The notes under the pieces are model-generated. The model was given only the letters and a program-made list of their open reading frames with translations, had not been told where the DNA came from and ran no database searches. DNA of 64,000 nt from Saccharina japonica (Eukaryota > Sar > Phaeophyceae > Laminariales > Laminariaceae). Where the stretch lies: the NCBI GenBank assembly GCA_008828725.1, contig MEHQ01000893.1:461259-525258 (forward strand), given 5' to 3'. Positions 55,690 to 64,000 of the stretch are shown here, piece after piece (positions within the stretch are counted from its first letter, which is position 1; each line of letters begins with the position of its first letter). The position numbers and the translations under genes are program-made.

Positions 55690-57224
55690 TGCGTGCAGAC
55701 TCAGGCAAGTTCGTTATCTCGTTGATACAGAGTGGTGTACCTACATCCATCGCTAGTATGCCAAAACAAAGCAGGACAGCGAAACACATACCAGGCACGA
55801 TATAACCGAATTGCCTCTCACTACAGTAAGCAGGCAAAAAGGAAACTTCGTCGGGTAGGGTATACCGCTACCACCATGGTATCGTAGCACGTTTCTTCGA
55901 GCGTAAGCGGCTGAAACAAAAACGTGGGATGGTGAATCAGTCGAAGGCTGATGTGTTGTTTCTTCAACAACAAACACTTGATGAGCTACTCGTATGCATA
56001 TACGGTTATGAGCTACGTAAATATATACGAATATAAATCTTGACAGTTCACGCACCAATCGTCGCTACGCACTACGTACCGTCACAACACCAAAATCATG
56101 CCTGACCTTCAAGGTGGCTGTGAAGGCTGCGGGCCCCCCCCCCCCCCCCCCCCCTCGTTTTTCAAAAGTGTTCGTAGTACAGCTGGTAGGTTTTAGAGTA
56201 GCCCGCTAATTTTGTCGAGGCTTAACATAGAGACGGGTGGTTTCGTGCTTCCTTAAGGGAAAAAAACGCGTGCCAAGGTGGAACCAGGTTCAGCGCGGAA
56301 TACTGCAGTCCATGTGACGTACGGCAGCTTTCCCTCGCCTGCTATAAGCAGTGAAGTATTGATAGAGCTGTGTGGCCCGGGGTTGGTGTGCTTGACAAAA
56401 CGAAAATCCGAATGATGAGGAACACCAACCCTGTTTGAAAACGGCCTGAGGTCATGCCATGGGGGCTGGTGCCCCCAAGTCACAACATTGACTAAACGCC
56501 GCGAAGCCGAGCGCAGGTTTTATGTGGTGTGGGACAGGAGTGTTACGCCGTAATCGTCCGTCGTCGGCAGGCAGGCAGGCAGGCAGGCGAAAATGGTCCA
56601 TTATCACCCTTTTGGCATGTGGTGGTTGGGATTGCATCTTGTTAGAAAGCCGAACTCAGCCCCTAAAGACTCTAGCCATACGCACACACCGTTCAAGAGA
56701 CCTGTACGCGTAGCTCCTAGAGACAAGGAGGTATAGGGGAATTGTCGGCTGGTGTGAGGATGCCACATGTCAGTGCGCCGCGTCCTGGTCACGCCTGGAA
56801 AGTAGTACTCGTAGCGTTCGTTTGGATGCCACGTGATCTCGCTTCTCCAAAGGCCTAAACTGTGCGTGTAAAAAAAGTGTGTGTTTTCTGATCCACCGCG
56901 CATACCCGGGACTGTCACCAATTCCATCTTGCTTTGGAAACCCGCGATTCGAATACCAACTTAAAACCGGAGGAACCTCACAGATATGAAACTCGCAACT
57001 AAACTGTGAAGTTTCCCTGCTCCCACCCGCGGCCTCAAATGTTTCGGTAACGGAAGGCGACAGTTTATGCTCATATGCGTTCGGAATATCGCGGGACACC
57101 TCGGTAACTGGTCTGGCCGATCATTAAAGACAGTCATTTTCAGTTTCAGAATCTTGCTCGGTAACGAGACACCTCGGGAAAATGGAAATCGAGTAAGGAG
57201 ATATATCCGTAAGGTGTGGTCGGT
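55690..57224. other. Gene-free spacer
   Basis: No supported gene. There is a poly-C run (56135-56154) and a (GCAG)n run (56565-56590). A GTATCGTAGCACG fragment near 55880 may be a last remnant of the small TIR family. Confidence 0.4.
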
Positions 57225-57480
57225 AATCGATACGGCGGCAATTAAACGGTAAACGCAGTGATACAACGGAAAACGCGGTTATACGGCGGCTATCGCTGTA
57301 AAATGGCGGTCATCGCGGCAGCACGGCGTAAATCGCGGGAAAAATTGGCGGCGATTTCGGTATCATGACGAAAATCACAACTGGAAGTGCGGTCATGCGG
57401 CAGTTTATCGTTGTAATTTGACGGGTATCGAGAACGTGTGACGGCAATTGCGGCAAGTCTACGTCAATTGCGGCAACAAT
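57225..57480. repeat. Degenerate CGGYAATTGCGG-type minisatellite
   Basis: Loosely periodic repeats of about 20-25 bp around ACGGCGG..ATCGC, GCGGTCAT and ACGGCAATTGCGGCAA. Similar motifs occur at 9690-9880. No ORF depends on it. Confidence 0.55.
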
Positions 57481-58825
57481 AAAAGCATGGCCAAGGCGCT
57501 GGTAAGATGTAAGACAACACGCGAAAGCGCACATGGCTGAAAAAACACAACAACATCACTAACGATGCCAAGTATCAGAAAGGCGAGGAGACAGCGGTGG
57601 AAACGCCTGTTCAGGGGCGTTATGATCTGGATTTTCCCGTTATCTCTACAAGCGAACTTACAGCAGCATTCCTCCGATCACATGTGAACGACCGAACAAA
57701 ATAAACGATCGGCGCTCACTAACTGGCTAATATATGGACGGAAGTATATCTCGTCTACGGACTCAGGAAACTCACGAGAAAGACAAGACGTGAAAACCCC
57801 GTCCGGGAGTATTAACAGTACCAAGTAACAACCGCGGTGTGTGCGTGCCGTCTAACCATTGCGTTTATGTGTATGCACCAAATTGGCATTTGTTTGCACA
57901 TCGGCCGCGATTTCTCTTCAGGCCGCGGGTCGTTTCTCGCGCTCTCGGTCGCGCGGCACGCACGGGGACCCGCGTGTACACCACGGTGCATGTGCGGGTC
58001 CCGGCCGGGCTGCGTGGCGCGTGCCCTGGGCGTTCAAAGCCGCGAAAACTGGCAAGTAATCGCGGGGATGCGTTCCGCCGAGCTAGAGCCAAGCAGGACG
58101 ATGGAAACCGCAAAATGTGATATGTTCCCTCTGCTGCTGCTGTACCCAAGACTGTATCACTGCGCCCCTCAAGCTTTATTCTCTAAGGCAGCCACGGTAC
58201 AACAGCAATCCTTCGTCAAGCTCTTCCTTTTGTCACGGCCACCGACGGTGCATTGGTGTTCCTGCATGTGTGTGTGCCATGTGTCCTGTCGACTTAGGAA
58301 ACAGGAATAAAACACACAATCTGAAGAGGTGCAAATAATTGGGTGCTGCGCAGGGAACACAGGGCGATACAAACCCACACTTCGTCGTGACTTCATAAGC
58401 AACCGCACAGCCCACACCCTTCAACGACGGTAGTGAAACAAGACCAGCGCTTCAAACTCTGGCCTGTGTTTTCCTGCGGTGGTAAGGGGTTCGTCTGTTT
58501 CACCAGGCGATAGATACATACGATCAACATCATGACCACGTACTATAAAACTACACACACATGTCATCGGACCTCATCATCCTGTTCTTCTCTACAGCAG
58601 CAGTAGACAGCAGCAGGTACTTGGAGTAAATAGGAATGCCTGGTGATGATGCTTCCCCTTTTCAAACTTGCGACACCTCCGGGATTTCAAGTCAACTACA
58701 TCCCGAAGGGGAACCTTGTACTTTGTACACAAATCAAAAAGGGGCCCTCCGTTGGCCTGCCAGCTGCACGAGGTAGCGCTGACACGGCCAACAGCAGCTG
58801 GACAATAACCTCTCGCAAACCGAAC
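57481..58825. other. Gene-free spacer
   Basis: No supported gene. A plus-strand frame of 157 codons (57837-58310) lies in GC-rich DNA with no domain or repeat support. The last 60 bases resemble the 3' flank of BTB-TLDc 1, including the conserved donor-like GGTGAGTTCGG (minus strand). Confidence 0.4.
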
Positions 58826-60588
58826 TCACCAACAAGCCGACCCGGTGTATACGCTGCACAGGCCCAGGATGAAGCTCGCGCATCCCGGGAAGTACATCTT
58901 GACGGCCGTGCGGAAATCTTTCAAATCGGATTTCCGGACAAAGATTGCACCCGCGCACTGGCCGCTGATGCCTTCCTGTTTCTCGGGTGTCGTGCCTCCA
59001 CTCCACGAAGCGCGCTTCCTCATCCGCAGCACGTCGAGGATCTTGGCAAAGCAAGCCGGGCTGCAGTCGATCAACCGCCCCCCGTGCTCGTCCTTGTCTT
59101 TGTCGGTGGCTGGCCATCTTTCTTCGTTGAACATGGCGGCGAGGGCGGAGCGCGGGCAAGCCTGCAGAGTGGAGCGAAGTGTTGTCATTCTCGTCCCACG
59201 TACGTTGAGCTCCACGACGGCATCCTGTTCGCCCGCCGCCACGCTTGGACCGTACACGGTTTCGAGGGCTCCAACAGCAGCGGATACCCTTGCCCCTGCC
59301 GCTTTCATCTCCTTTACGGCACGGTCGAGGACCATGCGCTCCTCCATGAGCGAGCTTGCGATCGACCGTCCGAACGAATCGATGTCGCGGACTTCCGCAT
59401 CGGTCAAGACGCCACCATCCGGCTTGGTGATGCTGGGCGCGGTGATTGTGAATGGAGCTGATGATGTCGAGCACATATATACCTCAATATCAACAACTTT
59501 GTTTCCTTTCAATGCCAGGAAAGGGGAGTTATCCGCGATAAAAAACGCTTCCTGTCCAGTCTGCAAGGTGCAAACTCCCGCTGTCGCGTCTAACACCGTA
59601 CCCAAGTCGTTTCCAGCGATACTGACAACACCGTCCTTGTCCATCGTGACTGTCCTGCCTACGTGTGTAGGGTAGGGGGTGAACTTCGTGTGCTTCCTTA
59701 AACCCTTTCCGGTGGCACTGCCGTCCTTGAGCATGAACAAAAACGTGCCTGCGGTAATGGTTTGCTTGCTCCGAACACCGCTACTCCAAGGCATAACAGA
59801 GTAGGCCCCGACAACGCTGTCGTCGTCGTTTTCCTCGCCCGATCTCACCCGAATAAGGCAGATCGTGTGGACGCCGCCTTCGGTGCTTGTAGGTTCGAAG
59901 GGCTTATTGTCGAAACCGTCCCGCGTCGCGCGGTAGATGAGCGCTACCTGTAGTTCATCCCTAGAGCACCCAACCCAATCCCGAATCTTCGCGCCAAGGA
60001 GGGGCGATTTCAAACGGTTCCAAAACGGTGCTGCCGTCGTTCATTTTCAAGAATGCAGGATGCCCCGACACAGACCCCGGCAGCCCCATCACGTGTGCGG
60101 TGTAGATGAGGCACGGTGCCTCATCAATGGCCACAGCCGAGCGAGCCGCACTCTCCGTCAACCCCACCGCTATTGAACTCAAACGGCCTGCAAGCGTTGC
60201 GTGGATGATGTGTGTGACGCACGCAGGGGACTCGTCAAGCACGATGCGGCCGTCTGCATCTCGGGGAATCCGCCCCTCGGCCCAAACTCCCTCGAGCAAG
60301 GCGCCAAGGATGGACTCCTTGAACCCCTCAGTTTCTGCGAGGACATGCCAGCGCACGTTAACTTTCGAGCCACCGACATTCAGTTTAAGCACGCCCTCCT
60401 CGTGGGTTCGAGATCTGATCTTCATTGTGACCATGCGCTCGCTGTGTGATTCCCATTCCTTCTTCAAGCTCTGCCCACGCCGCGTCCATGGCTGCCCTTC
60501 TATGCTGTACAAGTCGCACGACCTGCTGAGTGTGCTCATCTGCCGACTTCGGGAATGCATCCCTCTCGTTCAGGAACCGCCGGTTCAT
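58826..60588 (-). pseudogene. BTB(T1)-TLDc-BTB(T1) protein, paralogue 3 (two frameshifts)
   Basis: The start at 60588 (MNRRFLNERDAFPKSADE) is conserved with the other copies. The first frame is lost near 60460, in the linker before the first BTB domain. The BTB itself (VLKLNVGGSKVNV; DADGRIVLDESPACVTHI) is in the second frame. A further shift at about 60003, where a CCCCTCCTT run has one more C than paralogue 2, puts the TLDc domain (LIYRATRDGFD; VVGAYSVMPW; FLFMLKDGSA; VVDIEVYMCS) and second BTB (VELNVRGTRM; LIDCSPACFAKILDVLRM) in the third frame. The C-terminus (MYFPGCASFILGLCSVY) matches paralogue 1 almost exactly. The region downstream of the second shift is a clean 395-codon frame, so decay is recent or the shifts are sequencing errors. 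The TGA stop again sits in GGTGAGT. Confidence 0.8.
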
Positions 60589-60742
60589 GGTTGCCTTCGC
60601 GAGCTGTTGCCGTGCCTGCTTGAGTATTGCAGAAATACGAACGCCTGCAGGAAGCTGTGTTGGATTTCGTGACAAGAGATTGATGGGGCCCCACTCCAAG
60701 CACCTATATACTCGTACGTACGACCTTCTTGGAGAGTCCCCG

Positions 60743-61057
60743 TGACAACGACTTAGGATAGATCTTCCAGGGGTTGGGATGATTATTACGATTCTGGCGC
60801 TGGGAATCGAGGCACGGGCGTAGACCCAACCCAACCCCTAGCCCTAACCCTAACCCTAACCCTAACCCTAACCCTGACACCGACCCAGGCCCAAAACGGG
60901 CCAGAAACGGGTTGAGAAAGCGGCTGCGCCGCTTTCGCATCTAGCGAGAAAATTGCGAGAACATTCCGGACTGCGGACCACGATATTCCTCCCGATACTA
61001 CCAGTGAGTCGAATTTTCCCGGAAAACCGCTGGAAGATCTATCCTAAGTCGTCGTCA
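60743..61057. mobile_element. TIR element carrying telomere-type repeats
   Basis: A 315 bp segment bounded by inverted repeats of about 28 bp (TGACAACGACTTAGGATAGA on the left; the right end is the complement of TGACGACGACTTAGGATAGA, both continuing TCTTCCAG). The interior holds the CCCTAA block and an AAGCGGCTGCGCCGCTT hairpin (60918-60934). No ORF. No target duplication is obvious. It lies about 155 bp upstream of BTB-TLDc paralogue 3. Confidence 0.7.
60836..60875. repeat. Interstitial telomere-type repeat block 2
   Basis: CCCTAG once, then five CCCTAA units and a closing CCCT. It is purer than block 1 and enclosed between the inverted repeats of the 60743-61057 element. Confidence 0.9.
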
Positions 61058-62068
61058 GGATTACTGTTCTTGGAACCGCAGCGCCTCTAGAACCGCAACG
61101 CCTCTAGAACCTATCGAAACCCTGCCATTAGATGTTTCTAAAAAAGGGAGGGAAACAAAAAAAAAGTCCCCCCTCCTCGAGGGCTTCAGCGCCGTGGTTT
61201 CATCGGGCAAGCTCAGGATGTGAGTTTATAGGCTTCTCCCCAACCTTGCAATAGATAGATGAGCACTGCGCTCTGGTTTTGAATATATCAGGATTTGAAC
61301 TATTAGTATCAAGATGGAGCACTGCTTGCATCGGAGATACCTGGTACACTGGAACTGAATGTAATCTCTGGTGCCGCATCTGGTTAATTTACGTACTACT
61401 GCTGTACTGCTGTATATCATATATACCTGGTAGCATAGAGGGCAGAGAGGGGTTGCTCTGCACGCGGGCCCCAGTGACACTTCTTCAAGTTTGGCCGGCC
61501 CACTCCGCCTCCTCGCAATAATTCCGTTCAATCAATAATCTACGGAGTGAGGCCATCCTGGCCTCGCATACGGAGTTTGTCGGCGAGGCGGGGCGCGGGT
61601 CAGGGCTGTTCCCCGCCGCCCCGCGTGTGAATGGTGGTGGTAACAAGTGATGAGTACTCGTACGAGTGCGTTCAATTCGTTGTCAACCGTAGAACTAACT
61701 GTACGTACGTATTGCTGCTCTGTGTAGTGTAGTGGTCATTCATAGTAGTGCAGTGTGTCAGTAGAGCCTACCCGTCCATCCTGCTACAATTGGTACTGAA
61801 TATTCGAAGAACTACAGCAGTACGTATACGAGTACTCGTATGCCCGCGAATATAAAATAACAAAGAATCCTCAATTTTGGGTCAAAACTAAGAAAATAGA
61901 AAATATCCCTACGAAAGAAGCCTCCACCTCGTCTCGGCGACCAAGACAAGAAAGAGCAATGTAATAAATATCAAGATGCAGGCCGAGTTTCAATGAGAAA
62001 CATGCAGTGCCCGCCTTTACGCTGAGCTTAATGCGAAGCTCGTTCCAGGCCCTCACACATGTACCGGT
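61058..62068. other. Gene-free spacer
   Basis: No supported gene. Several TATACCTGGTA/TACCTGGTAC motifs occur (61338, 61425), a motif scattered through the window (also near 3011, 15307 and 39190). Confidence 0.4.
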
Positions 62069-62138
62069 CTGTCCCGAAATATAAGAACCTTTTGTACATT
62101 AATATTCAATAAAAAGGTGCTTATATTTCGGGGCGTAG
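62069..62138. mobile_element. Stowaway-like hairpin element, copy 2
   Basis: About 70 bp hairpin with CTGTCCCGAAATATAAG at the left and CTTATATTTCGGGGCGTAG at the right, related to 9104-9171 (same arms, different loop). The arm consensus is close to CTACTGTCCCGAAATATAAG. Confidence 0.7.
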
Positions 62139-64000
62139 TGGTACTCGTCATACAGAACAGCAGTACAATACGTACACGTACCGCTTCGTCAGTCGGCAGC
62201 ACGAAGCTGGAACTGCCCTTTGTGCAAAGATTCCACACCTCGGATAACGAAACACTCGGATGACACTTATCTACATGTTATGGGGGCCAACACAACGGCA
62301 AGGTAACATCCCGACATAGTGTTAGCAGCGGAGGAGCAATCGCGTAACGCGGTAACATAAAGTGTTCGAGATGCATATCAGTGAACGTTACTACAACACA
62401 TTAGAGTGTTTGCGATGGCGTTTTTTTTTGTACCTCCCTTCCCGAGAATAAACACACAAGGTACGTAGGATTTGAGTTTTTTTTTTTTTAAAGGGCGGTA
62501 TGTAGGAATTTAACGAAATGTACGGTAATTTTTTGCTCTCCATATCATTGACTTATAAATACCGGGCAGTCTCCCATGCCTCGCACGCACCAACCTGTGC
62601 TCCTTGCTGCTGTACACAACACAACAAACGCTGGGAGCACAGAGGCTCGAGAGGTGTAGCTAGAGTATGACACGGACGAGCGGTGTTGGATTTGGCCAAC
62701 GGGGCGCTGGCGGACTGCCGGCGGCCCGCGACGGTATACGCTCTCCCCAGTTTGGTGTCGTCGAGGATGCGTTGTTCAGAAATAACTACTTGTACGAGTA
62801 CGAGTACAGAGTACCGACCCGCTCGTAAGAAACGAGCTCACAAGAAAGTCAGCCTGAAAAAATGGAAAAAAAAAAAAAAAAAAACTCTCAGCCTAGTCAG
62901 TGCGTAAGCTTTAAGAAAGTGACCCCTTCCTGTGGCTGACCTGGGTCCAAGCCATCATCCATTGTGCAGTACTAGGGGAAACGTCTTCTCCGGGACCAAA
63001 ACAAGAAAGCGCAAAATAAGAACGTGTGCTTTCGTGCGCGCCCAGAATAAGAAAGTCAGCCTGAGCCCGATTTCAGGTTTCTTGTGAGAAGGCCGGTACT
63101 GTACCACCCTTGCTTGTAGAGCGCGACAGGGTAACAGCTCGACGTGAATGATTCCAATTCCACCGCACTGCGGTAGCAGCAGTAGCAGCAGCGGCGGCGC
63201 TCCGTCACGGTCTGTATATGTCGAGCGCCGGGCGTGCTCGGAGCGGAGCGCGCCGGCGGGGTGTCGCGCGTAGGTCGAGGGCAGCAGCAGCAGCAGCAGC
63301 AGCAGCACGCGACAAGAAAAGTAGTCGGTCCCAAAATCGATAAAAGCAAAAATGGAAGCTGTTCCTTCTGCTGCTGCTGTTGCTGCTACTGCTGCTGTTG
63401 TTGGGGCTGCTGGTGCTGTTTGCTTCTATTGCTCAAGTGGGTGCTGCCGTTAGCTGCCGCCACGTAGCTGCCGCCAGCTGTGCTGCTGCTTGCGGTCGTG
63501 GGATAGCAGCGGCGGCACTGCGGTTATCCCTGCCGCCGCCACCGTTGCTGGGCTGCCATTGCTATTCGTACACTGGTTTTTTGTTTTCGTTATTTGTTTG
63601 GTTTGCCGCACTGCCTCACCTCCCCACTTCCCTTTTTATTTTCGGAGGCGTCGCCTGCAGGATTTGGTTTACTTCTATCGCAAACACACCGAAATCATGA
63701 AGGGAAGGGAATTCACTTTTTGTTGCGTAAGGAAAGTATTTGTTTTGTTTACTTCTATCGCAAACACTCTATTAACGTTATGTTTCTTCTCGATCTCGGT
63801 GGCCATGGCACGACAACATAGTGTTACGCCTTGGCCGGTACGTGCACTATCATCGTGACACAATGTTAGGAATTGTCTAGACTCGTATGTTATCAACCTA
63901 ACATGCACTGATCACAATTCGCAAACTTCCTAACATAATGTTATGATATCGGAGGCTCTAGGCATACCCCATACCACCCTAACATTGTGTTAGGGTCCAG
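62139..64000. other. Gene-free end of the window
   Basis: No supported gene. There are CAG/CTG-rich runs at 63170-63310 and 63365-63420, and a 20-bp direct repeat TTTACTTCTATCGCAAACAC at about 63667 and 63746. Palindromes of the form CTAACATNNTGTTAG occur near 62313, 63814, 63930 and 63978. Long hydrophobic or poly-Leu frames here follow from the CTG repeats. Confidence 0.45.

Noticed and set aside
57837..58310. 157-codon Cys-rich plus-strand frame
   Set aside because: GC-rich DNA with overlapping open frames on both strands and no conserved motif spacing.
63380..63700. Leu-rich frame that could look like a signal peptide or membrane protein
   Set aside because: The hydrophobic run is a CTG repeat; the same DNA is open in other frames as poly-Cys or poly-Ala.

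Overview
The window is nuclear DNA of a eukaryote. Genes are split by GT/AG introns, repeats are dense, the assembly has one N gap (15350-16045), and there are two short blocks of CCCTAA/TTAGGG telomere-type repeat. CAG-rich tracts, TTAGGG-type repeats, intron-bearing FAR1/MULE genes and an expanded BTB-TLDc family would suit a stramenopile such as a brown alga. That assignment is inference only. I found no tRNA, rRNA, CRISPR array or bacterial-type operon.

Genes are few and all recognisable ones lie on the minus strand. (1) Three paralogues encode an unusual BTB(T1)-TLDc-BTB(T1) protein: 11338-13116 is intact, 46562-48289 has its C-terminus thrown out of frame by a polypurine expansion, and 58826-60588 has two frameshifts. 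(2) A multi-exon Mutator-type transposase gene, FAR1-like DNA-binding region then MULE DDE domain then SWIM zinc finger, spans 18200-23945. (3) A gene of unknown function, with phase-0 exons where the model is firm and ending in a coiled coil, spans 30760-33940. (4) A decayed plus-strand gene with a SAP-like end lies at about 24610-27578.

The rest is mostly mobile or repetitive DNA. The main find is an abundant family of about 250 bp inverted-repeat elements (13 copies or pieces). Five copies have perfect 4-bp target duplications, and one insertion can be compared with two related sites that lack it. Two copies sit in introns of the genes above. Other elements are a 3.3 kb inverted-repeat structure around a 12-bp GTGTCGCGGCAA minisatellite with higher-order periodicity; an 883 bp Mutator-like fold-back with about 225 bp arms; Stowaway-like hairpins of about 70 bp; a small TIR element carrying telomeric repeats; tandem 510 bp fold-back units; and three diverged copies of a 2.6-3 kb dispersed repeat (family B), two of family A and two of family C.

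Layout: 1-11.3 kb repeats (A1, B1, small elements); 11.3-13.1 BTB-TLDc 1; 13.8-18.0 inverted-repeat/minisatellite block; 18.2-23.9 MULE gene; 24.6-27.6 decayed gene; 28.7-29.7 fold-back tandem; 30.8-33.9 unknown gene; 34-46 kb repeats (A2, C1, B2, six small-element copies or pieces, telomeric block); 46.5-48.3 BTB-TLDc 2; 49-55.7 repeats (C2, Mutator-like element, TIR element, B3); 58.8-60.6 BTB-TLDc 3; 60.7-61.1 telomere-carrying TIR element; then gene-poor DNA to the end.
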